This document shows positions 1 through 6,965 of a stretch of DNA of 22,567 nucleotides, piece after piece. Location of the stretch: positions 1 through 22,567 of IMG/VR virus record IMGVR_UViG_3300029267_004699; one strand, written 5' to 3'. The notes beneath the pieces are model-generated. The model saw only the letters and a list, made by a program, of their open reading frames with translations, made no database searches and had not been told where the DNA came from. This DNA is from a virus. The position numbers and the translations under genes are program-made. Within the stretch, counting starts at the first letter, position 1, and each line of letters starts with the position of its first letter.

Positions 1-193
1 TTTCAGATTTTAGTTTGAGGTTTTCTTTCAACAGTACCAGAACAATCCAAATTAGGCACTGCTCAAAAGTTGCTAACTTTCTGTGGAAAAAAGTTTCGAT
101 GGTACTATGAAGAATCACATCATCTTTGGCAGCTTCAAAAAAATCTTCCCTTTTGACATCGGGAGGCCAGATGTCTCCTAGTGGTGTGCTCAT
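1..193 (-). CDS. Partial minus-strand protein, N-terminal 64 residues, unknown function
   Basis: An open frame runs on the minus strand from an ATG at 193-191 to the window edge without a stop, beginning MSTPLGDIWPPDVKREDFFE. Directly upstream of this ATG (194-206 read on the minus strand) lies AAAGGAGAGCGACC, the same extended Shine-Dalgarno leader that precedes plus-strand genes at 2512 and 21728. That is the main reason for calling it real and for choosing this start. A competing minus-strand frame (135-326) has no such site. The visible peptide has a mixed acidic/aromatic start and a hydrophobic helix-like stretch near residues 46-55 (CLIWIVLVLL) that could be membrane-seeking or a buried helix. 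The family is not recognised. It is transcribed divergently from the gene at 326. Confidence 0.75.
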   Translation of the reverse strand, partial: MSTPLGDIWPPDVKREDFFEAAKDDVILHSTIETFFHRKLATFEQCLIWIVLVLLKENLKLKSE

Positions 194-205
194 GGTCGCT
201 CTCCT

Positions 206-235
206 TTGCACATGTCAACTGAACTAGATTAAAAT
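206..235 (+). promoter_or_regulatory. Candidate divergent plus-strand promoter
   Basis: TTGCAC (206-211), an 18-base spacer and TAAAAT (230-235) could drive the small-gene cluster starting at 326. Its -10 overlaps the proposed -10 of the minus-strand promoter, so the two would be mutually exclusive. The -35 is poor, so this is only a candidate. Confidence 0.3.
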
Positions 236-254
236 GGGAAGAATGAGAAGTCAA
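226..254 (-). promoter_or_regulatory. Candidate sigma70-like promoter for the minus-strand gene
   Basis: Read on the minus strand, TTGACT (254-249) is followed after 17 bases by TAATCT (231-226), about 30 bases upstream of the ATG at 193. The -35 matches the consensus at 5 of 6 positions, but the -10 is weak (3 of 6). Confidence 0.35.
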
Positions 255-325
255 GCAAAATTGGGAAGAAAAAAAGATTTGCAAAGAAAGAATAGAGCTG
301 ATAAGAATGGGAAGTGGAGGTTGCA

Positions 326-505
326 ATGTCAGAAGGGAAAGATTTCTACACCATAAAGGAGATAGCCGAACTCCTAAGTGTGTCTGTGTCTACGGTACAT
401 CGGTATATTGACGACGGCTATTTGCATGCTTATCGAATAGCGAATAGAGGTCCGTATCGAATCAAAAAGAAGGAGTACAAAAGATTTTTGAAGGCAGGTC
501 AGTGA
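326..505 (+). CDS. Small HTH DNA-binding protein, excisionase/MerR type
   Basis: A 59-residue protein beginning MSEGKDFYTIKEIAELL. The pattern FYTIKEIAELLSVSVSTVHR followed by YIDDGYLHAYRI and a basic C-terminal KKKEYKRFL is the compact winged HTH of the excisionase (HTH_17/MerR-like) class: helix-turn-helix at about residues 8-27 and a wing near 30-45. Such proteins bind DNA as excisionases or small transcription regulators. The start was chosen at the ATG at 326 because GGAGG (316-320) lies 5 bases upstream; a GTG at 314 would extend it by four residues but lacks a comparable site. Its stop overlaps the next start by one base. Being first after the divergent spacer fits a local regulator, though no operator is evident. 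The fold is assigned with good confidence, the specific role is not. Confidence 0.85.
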   Translation: MSEGKDFYTIKEIAELLSVSVSTVHRYIDDGYLHAYRIANRGPYRIKKKEYKRFLKAGQ

Positions 506-741
506 TGGCAAAGGCCACCAGGGAAAAGATGCTGGAGTATGTGTTCAGGGATGATAACAGCATACCTACATCAGAAGGCTATGACAGGTGTTTAACTTTT
601 CTTTGCTCCAAACTAGATGAAATGCAGGCTCGAATTGATGTACTCGAGCGCAAAAATAATATCCCCTGGAAATGTGAAGAGTGCAACCAGTCGAATGTAG
701 CCTGGAGCGATGAATGTGGAAGATGTGGAGGGAAGAGATGA
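505..741 (+). CDS. Small protein with a RanBP2-type zinc finger
   Basis: A 78-residue protein starting MAKATREKMLEYVF. The first ~50 residues are probably helical, with a short coiled-coil-like run near LDEMQARIDVLERK. The C-terminal part (about residues 54-75) reads W-K-C-E-E-C-NQS-N-VAWSDE-C-GR-C, exactly the RanBP2-type zinc-finger spacing (W-x-C-x2-C-x3-N-x6-C-x2-C). In characterised proteins such fingers bind single-stranded RNA or ubiquitin; which partner is used here cannot be told. The start at 505 overlaps the upstream stop by one base (TGATG); a GTG at 502 is possible but unnecessary. The end overlaps the next gene by ATGA, so the three genes are probably co-translated. Confidence 0.85.
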   Translation: MAKATREKMLEYVFRDDNSIPTSEGYDRCLTFLCSKLDEMQARIDVLERKNNIPWKCEECNQSNVAWSDECGRCGGKR

Positions 742-1001
742 TAATTTACAAATACGAAATACCTATACAAAGTCGATTTCAAATTCCCTTGCCGTATGGC
801 TCGAGAATTCTCAAATTTGAAGAGCAGAAAAATCAAGGTCTTTTCATTTGGGTGATGCATAATAAGCTACAAAAACCAATGACCAGGACTTTTGGTATTC
901 GTGCAACTGGTGAAGAATTCGATTTGTTTGATAACATGGATTACGTCGGAACAGCACAGACCAGTAGCGGGTATGTCTGGCACTTGTTTGAGTTTGTGTA
1001 G
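738..1001 (+). CDS. DUF7352-like small phage protein
   Basis: An 87-residue protein beginning MIIYKYEIPIQSRFQIPLP. The order KYEIPI, a 'LPYGSRILKFEEQ' strand-turn, an aromatic strand (GLFIWVMH), a 'F-x-I-x-x-TG' strand, then YVGTA and a final VWHLFEF closely resembles, from memory, the widespread small phage family annotated DUF7352. That family has no established biochemical role and probably folds as a small beta-barrel. The start is at 738 in an ATGA overlap with the preceding gene, with GGAAG just upstream; a GTG at 714 would lie inside the upstream zinc-finger gene. It sits in the small accessory operon ahead of the structural block. Confidence 0.85.
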   Translation: MIIYKYEIPIQSRFQIPLPYGSRILKFEEQKNQGLFIWVMHNKLQKPMTRTFGIRATGEEFDLFDNMDYVGTAQTSSGYVWHLFEFV

Positions 1002-1012
1002 GAGAAAAAGAG

Positions 1013-1558
1013 ATGAGCGATGAAGCCAAATGGATGATGATAGAGTTTGAAGACAAAGGGCAGAAGTTAAGAAGGCACTTGCACGAAACAGAAGATGGCT
1101 ATATTTGTACTATTCTCGAACTCAAAGGTGTACCCAGAATCGAGACTGTCATCACTGGACCAGATGCATACAGAAATGACTTCAAACTGGTTCTGCATAA
1201 GCCAAACTCATTCGATGATGAAGTAATAAAAAAAGATGTCGAAAAATACAAAAAGCGATGCATCACTCACATCGCAGATCACAGGCAGGTCACAGAATCC
1301 AAGCGAATAGAAAAATACCAGGCCAGAATCGAAAAGCTTCCAGAAGTGCAGTGCAGTAAGCTGGAGCAAATAGCAATCGACAAAGATTCTTCAGGTTATA
1401 CCCAAATGGAATACAAGGGTCACTTTCATGGTTTTGGAGTTGACTTCGAAGAATCGAATGTAGGAGTAGGAAGTTTTTCAGTAGCCATAGTCGAAATAGA
1501 AGGTGGAAAGATAATTACCGTACCTGCAGAAGACATAATATTTTTGGATGCAAAATGA
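1013..1558 (+). CDS. Unknown 181-residue accessory protein
   Basis: A protein with GGAG (1001-1004) properly spaced before ATG 1013, ending in an ATGA overlap with the next gene. It starts MSDEAKWMMIEFEDKGQKLR. There are three visible zones: an N-terminal beta-rich part (residues 1-65), a very basic helical middle (about 66-115) with many Lys/Arg, and a C-terminal beta-rich part (about 125-181) with a FHGFGVDFEES segment. The basic middle could touch nucleic acid, but there is no recognisable motif. The family is not recognised. Its place in the operon and its SD support it as a genuine gene. Confidence 0.85.
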   Translation: MSDEAKWMMIEFEDKGQKLRRHLHETEDGYICTILELKGVPRIETVITGPDAYRNDFKLVLHKPNSFDDEVIKKDVEKYKKRCITHIADHRQVTESKRIEKYQARIEKLPEVQCSKLEQIAIDKDSSGYTQMEYKGHFHGFGVDFEESNVGVGSFSVAIVEIEGGKIITVPAEDIIFLDAK

Positions 1559-1914
1559 GACAACTAGCAGACACATTAGACTACGAAGATACGAAGATAC
1601 ATCGTAGAGAAGATTGCAAGAAGTACGAACAATGTCTTGATATGGCAGCTATCAAGAGATGGAAATCCTTCTCTTGCTCACATTGTCTTGAATTCGAGCA
1701 AGGCACTGTAAATGTTGACATATTCGCCAAACAACTAATTGAGCCACCAATACCAGATCGGTTTGGAATGGCCAGGTTTAGCAAACTGCTCTCCAAACGC
1801 ATGAGAGCCAGAGGTATACCTATAAAACCAGAAGGTGTAAAATGGGGACATTATGAGCAGTTAAAGAATTTGAAGAAGATGCAGAAGAAAGAAAGTGAGG
1901 TGTATGATGAGTAA
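1555..1914 (+). CDS. Small Cys-motif (putative zinc-binding) protein
   Basis: A 119-residue protein beginning MRQLADTLDYEDTKIHRRED. Residues about 21-48 contain C-x5-C-L followed by W-K-S-F-S-C-x2-C, so two Cys pairs (CKKYEQC and CSHC) could bind zinc. This arrangement (C..Y..CL..AA...W..F.C..C) is seen in small phage proteins of unknown role. The C-terminal half is helical and basic (KLLSKRMRARGIPIKPEG, then KNLKKMQKKES). The ATG overlaps the upstream stop (ATGA), and the tail overlaps the next gene by 8 bases, implying translational coupling. Zinc binding is inferred from spacing only. Confidence 0.8.
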   Translation: MRQLADTLDYEDTKIHRREDCKKYEQCLDMAAIKRWKSFSCSHCLEFEQGTVNVDIFAKQLIEPPIPDRFGMARFSKLLSKRMRARGIPIKPEGVKWGHYEQLKNLKKMQKKESEVYDE

Positions 1915-2104
1915 CGAAGTTCAGACAGATACATCGTACAAACCACCAAACACTGAAAGACCAGTGCCAACAGTTGTTGAGAAGCTAGGCCAGTCAGTAA
2001 AGAAGCACTGCAATTGTGGTGGTAGAGGTCCAGAAGATGTGAAAGCTTGTCCAGCTTGTTTGGTTTGGGCAGAAATGCAGAATGTTTTCCGAGCTCTAAT
2101 CTAA
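1907..2104 (+). CDS. Small Cys-rich protein, putative zinc knuckle
   Basis: A 65-residue protein starting MSNEVQTDTSYKPPNTERP. The start at 1907 is preferred because GAGG (1897-1900) lies 6 bases before it; ATG 1904 and GTG 1895 are in frame but worse placed. Residues about 35-51 hold C-N-C-GGRGPEDVKA-C-PA-C, a possible four-Cys zinc site. The rest is Pro/Thr-rich and probably disordered. The family is not recognised. It overlaps the previous gene by 8 bases and is followed by a 72-base gap, so it probably ends this operon segment. Confidence 0.75.
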   Translation: MSNEVQTDTSYKPPNTERPVPTVVEKLGQSVKKHCNCGGRGPEDVKACPACLVWAEMQNVFRALI

Positions 2105-2117
2105 ATTTTTTCTGTCC

Positions 2118-2147
2118 TTAATCCAGGGGCGAATCGTTATATATAGT
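2118..2147 (+). promoter_or_regulatory. Candidate promoter before the gene at 2177
   Basis: The gap 2105-2176 contains TTAATC (2118-2123), an 18-base spacer and TATAGT (2142-2147, 5 of 6 to TATAAT) inside an AT-rich TTATATATAG run. It is followed by the SD leader AAGGAGAGCGGCC before ATG 2177. The -35 is weak, so only the -10 is persuasive. Confidence 0.35.
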
Positions 2148-2176
2148 AGGGAGATTTTATTGAAGGAGAGCGGCCA

Positions 2177-2500
2177 ATGAGAGATGATTATACGAAGCGC
2201 AAAGAGGCATCCCAATACAAGAGTGGAAAAGTCATTGGGTACGTAACTCGCTATGCTTTGACAAATGGAATAATTGAATGTGAAGCAACATATTGTAACG
2301 AAGAATATGTTACAACGAATCTTCCAGAGGGATTTTCAGATAGCTACCACGTTGGAGTGGATTTTTACCTTACCAAAAAGTCTGCATGGGAACGAGCTAA
2401 GTTAATGAAAAAAAGAAAAATTATTTCGTTGAAGAAACAGATAGAAACCCTAGAGAATAAAAATATAACAATTAGAAATTACAGACCACAAAAAAAATAA
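2177..2500 (+). CDS. Unknown 107-residue accessory protein
   Basis: A protein starting MRDDYTKRKEASQYKSGKVI, behind the extended SD leader AAGGAGAGCGGCCA. The first ~70 residues look beta-rich (GKVIGYVTRYALTNGIIECE, EEYVTT, VGVDFYLT); the last ~35 form a strongly basic helical tail (MKKRKIISLKKQIETLENK). The family is not recognised. The shape, a small beta domain with a basic helix, would suit binding of nucleic acid or another protein, but this is a guess. It lies 11 bases before the next gene, which carries the same leader type. Confidence 0.8.
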   Translation: MRDDYTKRKEASQYKSGKVIGYVTRYALTNGIIECEATYCNEEYVTTNLPEGFSDSYHVGVDFYLTKKSAWERAKLMKKRKIISLKKQIETLENKNITIRNYRPQKK

Positions 2501-2511
2501 GGAGAGCGACC

Positions 2512-3921
2512 ATGCCAGTACGAAAGAACCACAGAAAGCCATGGGATGAGAAGAGCAAGCAAAGACTGCTTGATATGGTCAAAAATTGGAATGACTTGGT
2601 AGTTGGAGAGTACCGATTAGGTCTTCTCAACGAAAAGTTCAAAAGAAAACTCAAAAAAGAGTCTTGGGAAAAGCTCATTAGGAAATTGCGAAAAGAGAAT
2701 AAGAAGAAAACCAAAAAGGGGTACAAAAAAGTAAATCCTATGGATTCAATAAAGAAAAGCAAGTTTCTCTCCAAAGGTGAAAAGAAGATGATGACAGATG
2801 CAGTCAAAAAACGCACTAAATCTCGAAGGCAGTGGACACAAGAAGAGAAAGAGAAGCTTGTGGAAGACACTGGCCTATGGCCAACTACAATTGCCTGGTT
2901 CACCAGTGCTCAATCGACTCTTAACGGTAATTTTGGAAGAAGAATCTCTCCAAGGGGATGGCTTCGACTGGTTAGGAAGTTTCGAAAAGAGATGCTCGAG
3001 CAGGAAAAGTTCTTTGTCTGCAGTCGATGTGGCAAGTATACGCATGCAAAGGATGGAGCTGCAGATGACTTGCCGGATGCCTGCTCGGATTGTTGGGTGA
3101 AATACCAGATGCAAAAAGACCAGTTCAAAGAGCAGGAAGCAAAAGCCAAAGAGCTCGGAAAGAAAAAAAACCAGTGGATTGGCAAGCTGGCTCGATTGAA
3201 GCCAGGCCATGTTGGTGTCTACCTCGGAATAAACAAGACTGAAAGAATCAAAATCCTTGGTTTCGATGTTCACAATAGGGCTCTAGTCGAAGTATTCGAA
3301 AGAGATGATTCTGAGATGACAATCCCCAATGATGATCTCTTTGAGTACTTCGAGCTGGTTAAAATGGTGGAGCCACTGCAGGTTTTCACAGAATCTCTGA
3401 TGGGAAAATGGGTAGAATGTATTGATGCCAGTGGAAATGCTTCTGCTCATTTAGTCGAAGGAGAAGAATACGAAGTGCTTGGTGGAAGGCATTATACTAA
3501 ACCAGAACTTGATGACCAGCTGAATGTGAAATGTGGTAGTAATACTTTATGGGTAATCGGGCGATTTGCAGCACCAGAGTCTGAAGCAGTGACACAAAAA
3601 ACTTGGGATCTGCGAAATCTGAAGCTCCAGTCGAAGGTGGAAGAGCTCGAGGTAGACCTCGATAATGCCAAATATGCCTTCAAAGAGAAGCAGAATGAGT
3701 ACGATATTCTCTACAAAAATTTCGAAGCTCTCCAGAATGAGCTCACCGAAGAGCGTAGAAGACTTCAAATTCTGTCCAGTAAGAGGTTTCTCCACCTTGT
3801 GATGAATACCAATCCCAAAGCAATTGAATCCCTGCAGTTCATCATAGATAGGATTGGTTCATTCTCAGATGACTCGGTATGGAGAGAATTCGGAGCTCCA
3901 CTCGATTTCAAAACTAAATAG
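2512..3921 (+). CDS. Putative nucleic-acid-binding protein: paired Myb/SANT-like repeats, zinc knuckle, SH3-like parts, coiled coil
   Basis: A 469-residue protein behind the leader AAGGAGAGCGACC-ATG. Residues 8-62 and 105-162 form two related helical repeats (first KPWDEKSKQRLL...W, ending RKLRKEN; second RQWTQEEKEKLV...W, ending RKFRKEM). Their spaced tryptophans and basic ends recall Myb/SANT-type DNA-binding repeats. Residues 170-194 have C-x2-C (CSRC) and C-x2-C (CSDC), a likely zinc knuckle. Residues about 223-283 (GKLARLKPGHVGVYLG...) and 296-352 (GKWVECIDASG...GEEYEVL) look like two small SH3/KOW-like barrels. Residues 365-425 form a heptad-rich coiled coil. No catalytic motif is seen. 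A DNA- or RNA-binding regulator or scaffold fits; the actual role is unknown. Domain calls are by eye. Confidence 0.8.
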   Translation: MPVRKNHRKPWDEKSKQRLLDMVKNWNDLVVGEYRLGLLNEKFKRKLKKESWEKLIRKLRKENKKKTKKGYKKVNPMDSIKKSKFLSKGEKKMMTDAVKKRTKSRRQWTQEEKEKLVEDTGLWPTTIAWFTSAQSTLNGNFGRRISPRGWLRLVRKFRKEMLEQEKFFVCSRCGKYTHAKDGAADDLPDACSDCWVKYQMQKDQFKEQEAKAKELGKKKNQWIGKLARLKPGHVGVYLGINKTERIKILGFDVHNRALVEVFERDDSEMTIPNDDLFEYFELVKMVEPLQVFTESLMGKWVECIDASGNASAHLVEGEEYEVLGGRHYTKPELDDQLNVKCGSNTLWVIGRFAAPESEAVTQKTWDLRNLKLQSKVEELEVDLDNAKYAFKEKQNEYDILYKNFEALQNELTEERRRLQILSSKRFLHLVMNTNPKAIESLQFIIDRIGSFSDDSVWREFGAPLDFKTK

Positions 3922-4006
3922 CCGAATTCCAGAAAAATATCCCTCTTAGTACAACATTCACTTTACGTCTTGCCATAAATCGACAATAGGACTTAGGTTG
4001 AATTCA

Positions 4007-4062
4007 GACGGCATCGGTTAGTTTACGAGGTCGCTCTCCGTTCTTTCTGGTGCCGTCCTTTT
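4007..4062 (+). terminator. Long-loop hairpin with short T tract before the gene at 4080
   Basis: GACGGCATC (4007-4015) pairs with GGTGCCGTC (4049-4057), nine pairs including one G-T, with a 33-base loop, followed by CTTTT. It may be a weak terminator for the upstream gene or a 5' leader structure of the next gene, whose SD begins only a few bases later. The loop contains GGTCGCTCTCC (4029-4039), the exact reverse complement of the shared SD leader GGAGAGCGACC. Confidence 0.45.
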
Positions 4063-4079
4063 AAAATAGGAGCAAATTT

Positions 4080-6965
4080 GTGCCTGCACCAGTAGTGAAA
4101 ACAGCCGAACAGGAAAGATTGTGGCGAAAAGCGAAGAAACTAGCAGAAGAGCAAGGAAGAGCAGGCCAATACGACTATATAATGGGAATCTTTAAACAAA
4201 TGCGAGGTATGGAAAAAGCTGGATCCATGCCTGGCATTGCCAAACCAGGCCAGGACAGGCTTTGGGAAGTAGCCAAGAGAAAAGCCAGGCAAGCAGGTAG
4301 AGAACGTGATTACGATTATGTGATGCAGCTCTATCGGGAAATGACTGGATGGAAAAGCCAGGCCATGGAAAAGTCCTACCTGGTGCCTCAAAAGGTACTG
4401 GCTCATATGAGATTCCAGGGTCAAGTGCCAATTCCAGAAAATATCGAAGCCATTCGACTAGCAAAAGAGAAGCCTAAACCGATGTCAGTAGCTCGAATTA
4501 TGGCTCATGATGAGCCTAGAATCAAAGTATCGAGTATTGTCAAAGACTTAGGCATGGATATAGCTACTCAGAATGACTGGACTAACTTTCTGGAAACTGT
4601 AGTAGTGAGTGCTCCAGACGAAATATCACTGAGAAATGATGTGGTGAGCAAGTGCATGAATGAGCGAATGAATGCAGCTCTTCGAATGGCCATTCTCCAA
4701 CGTGCAGTACGCCACTGGAAGGAATATCGTAAGTCCATGATACACATAGTGAAACCAGAAGAATTGCTCGAGAAAGCAGAAGCAAGAGGTGGAAAGTATC
4801 ATAAGCGAGTACCACGGGAAAAAGGTGGCTACACGTACTATTACGATGAAGAGAAGTACAAGGCGAGCAAGAGAGCTCATACAAGCGGCGATGAAGCCAG
4901 CACTACCTACATCTCCAATCGCATCCAGAAATGCCTGGAGATGGCAGGGAAAGCTGGTTGTGGACCAGATTCTTTCAGTGATCTGGTAAAGAAGTATGGA
5001 GCCAAGAAGGTGGCCACGGTGCTCAAAGAAGGTACTGGCAAAAAGTACTCCTTCGAGAAGGGAAAATTCTTCCTGCAAAAAACAGACAAGAAAATTGCAG
5101 GAAAGCCAGAACCCAAAAAAGTAATGAAAGAGCCTGTTTCATTACCCAAAGAAAAAATCAAGAAATCCGAGCAATTCACTTTGGAAAAAGCAGGTCCACA
5201 TAAGTACATCTCAAAGAAAAGGGATTCCAAGGGTAACTGGGTTTACACCTACGAAGACAAAACCAAGGTAGGTGGCAAAGAATCTTTCACTATTCGAAGG
5301 AAGGATTTGGAGCGAATTGTGCCTGCCATTCGGGATTACCTTCAGTCTGGACGTGGTATCAGCATAGCTCAAGTGGCCAGGTCTTTTCGGATAGAAAAAA
5401 GAGCAGCCATCGAGATAATTCGTGGATTAGAAGAAGGTGGAGCCATCAAGAAAGATGGAGATAAGTATTATCACGTCCGTAGTAGGTCAGACTACATATC
5501 CAAAGAAACAAAGAAGGATTTGGCTCGACTGAAAAAAGAGCGCGAAGCAGAGAAGAAAAAACCAGAACCAAAGCTCGTAATTCCCAAAGAAGATAAGAAA
5601 AAGCTCGTACCTGGTGAGCAGCTAGGGCTTTTCCAGAAGCCAGTGAAGCCAGAAGAGCGAATTCTCACCATGGATGAAGAGAAGACCACTGAAGAAAAAG
5701 TGGAAGATTCTCAAAAGCAGAAGGAAAACCAGGAAAAGGAGCAAACCAAGGAAGAGCCTACTCCAGTTAAGACTGAATCAGAAGGAAATTGGGATGATAT
5801 GGACTGGCTGGAGTACGAGTACGAGCGCGTACATGAAGCAATGGCAGATGTAGAAGATACTGATGAAATGCTTCGTTTAAGAGCACGTTTCGACAAAGTA
5901 AAAAACGCAATATCAGCTTTGAAGAAGTTCAAAAAAGAACCAAAGCAGAAGCCAGTGCCAAAAGAGATAGTGGAAGATTCCAAACCTGAACAGAAGGCAG
6001 ACAAGGAGTACAAATTCACCATACCAGCGAAGACCATTCAGAAGCTGGAGTCGAAAGTGGACCACCAGCCATATTCAGCTGGAGATGTACTAGCTGGCAA
6101 TGCTCCATACGGACCAGGGGATTCAATGTCTGCAGACCATGATAGTCAAGAGAATGCTTACATCATCGATGACTATCCTTATGGCAGGCAAAGAACAGAA
6201 AAGCGTGTTTGGGTTGAAACGAATAAGAATGGCCAGCGAATGGTGAGCCAGACCAAACATCCCTACAAAGGTCATTGGAACAAACCCAAGTACAGCAATT
6301 ACTACGATATGCTTAGTCTCAAAATGGATGAAAAAGGTCACGTCACATACGGAATAGCTGATATGACCTATGCCAAAGAGGGACTTGCAAAATTCAAAGA
6401 AGAGCATCCAGATACCTATGCCAAGCTCTCTAAAAATCAGCAAATCCAAATCAATAGCATCATCAAATTTCAACAGAATCGAGATGCTGGAATGAGCTTC
6501 GAAGAAGCACGTCAAACCATGTTGAAAGAGCATGTTCAGACCTTGAAGCAAGAAGGTTTGCCGGAAACATGGAAGAAGCAGAAGGAAGCCAAGCAAAAGC
6601 AACAGAAAGAGAAGTTCAAGGAAGAGCCTATCGGTGAAGCACCAGTAGTTTCTGCAAAGCTGAAAGAGCTCGGGTTACTCAGTATTTCCGATGCAGCCAA
6701 AATGGACACAGTAGCAGATATAAAGGGTCATCTGGCAGAATATGGGAGATCCGATTACTTTGGTGCCAGATCGATAGCTAATGCCTATAAGCGATTGGCA
6801 AAGCAGGCCACAGAAACGAAACATCACAGACTGGCTACCCAGTACAAACACCTTGCCAGTGTATTGGACAATTTAGGTGGTCATGGTCTTCCTAGAAAAC
6901 AAGCAGTGAATGCTTTGGATAAGCTGAAAAAGCATGTAGCCAAACATGGTACGGTAGACGAATAA
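4080..6965 (+). CDS. Large modular phage polyprotein (961 aa) with repeats, Gly/Tyr modules and a winged helix
   Basis: It starts at GTG 4080 behind TAGGAG (4067-4072). Residues 8-42 and 56-90 are two copies of a helical unit (LWRKAKKLAEEQGRAGQYDY and LWEVAKRKARQAGRERDYDY). Residues 232-256 carry the RGGKY.KRVP...YTYYY module and 370-393 the GPHKYISKK...GNWVYTY module. Residues 405-466 look like a winged HTH (ISIAQVARSFRIEKRAAIEI, then a beta wing). Residues 480-640 are a charged Glu/Lys-rich linker, 650-760 an aromatic/Gly-rich part, and 760-961 helical. [LM]-E-K-A steps at residues 44-47, 230-233 and 368-371 fall near the domain edges. It ends in a TAATG overlap with the next giant gene and lies upstream of the portal, so a virion-internal polyprotein is plausible. 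Whole-protein function is not recognised. Confidence 0.85.
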   Translation: MPAPVVKTAEQERLWRKAKKLAEEQGRAGQYDYIMGIFKQMRGMEKAGSMPGIAKPGQDRLWEVAKRKARQAGRERDYDYVMQLYREMTGWKSQAMEKSYLVPQKVLAHMRFQGQVPIPENIEAIRLAKEKPKPMSVARIMAHDEPRIKVSSIVKDLGMDIATQNDWTNFLETVVVSAPDEISLRNDVVSKCMNERMNAALRMAILQRAVRHWKEYRKSMIHIVKPEELLEKAEARGGKYHKRVPREKGGYTYYYDEEKYKASKRAHTSGDEASTTYISNRIQKCLEMAGKAGCGPDSFSDLVKKYGAKKVATVLKEGTGKKYSFEKGKFFLQKTDKKIAGKPEPKKVMKEPVSLPKEKIKKSEQFTLEKAGPHKYISKKRDSKGNWVYTYEDKTKVGGKESFTIRRKDLERIVPAIRDYLQSGRGISIAQVARSFRIEKRAAIEIIRGLEEGGAIKKDGDKYYHVRSRSDYISKETKKDLARLKKEREAEKKKPEPKLVIPKEDKKKLVPGEQLGLFQKPVKPEERILTMDEEKTTEEKVEDSQKQKENQEKEQTKEEPTPVKTESEGNWDDMDWLEYEYERVHEAMADVEDTDEMLRLRARFDKVKNAISALKKFKKEPKQKPVPKEIVEDSKPEQKADKEYKFTIPAKTIQKLESKVDHQPYSAGDVLAGNAPYGPGDSMSADHDSQENAYIIDDYPYGRQRTEKRVWVETNKNGQRMVSQTKHPYKGHWNKPKYSNYYDMLSLKMDEKGHVTYGIADMTYAKEGLAKFKEEHPDTYAKLSKNQQIQINSIIKFQQNRDAGMSFEEARQTMLKEHVQTLKQEGLPETWKKQKEAKQKQQKEKFKEEPIGEAPVVSAKLKELGLLSISDAAKMDTVADIKGHLAEYGRSDYFGARSIANAYKRLAKQATETKHHRLATQYKHLASVLDNLGGHGLPRKQAVNALDKLKKHVAKHGTVDE
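4773..4847 (+). repeat. RGGKY..RVP...YYY module, copy 1
   Basis: Residues 232-256 of the 961-aa protein: K-AEARGGKYHKRVP, a short basic turn, then GGYTYYYD. A second copy lies in the MuF fusion protein at 15148. Both follow L-E-K-A. Probably a small beta hairpin; no named family recalled. Confidence 0.75.
5187..5258 (+). repeat. GPHKYIS...GNWVY module, copy 1
   Basis: Residues 370-393 of the 961-aa protein: KAGPHKYISKK, spacer, KGNWVYTYED, directly after L-E. A near-identical copy is in the 1164-aa protein at 8105. Confidence 0.8.

Noticed and set aside
2137-2146. TTATATATAG as an archaeal TATA box
   Set aside because: It is followed by a strong SD, and the spacing would leave almost no leader; the whole window shows bacterial-type signals.
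2472-3273. Minus-strand frames with Phe/Leu/Ser-rich, membrane-like products
   Set aside because: They are antisense to Lys/Glu-rich coding sequence of the gene at 2512, which always gives such Phe/Leu/Ser-rich shadows.
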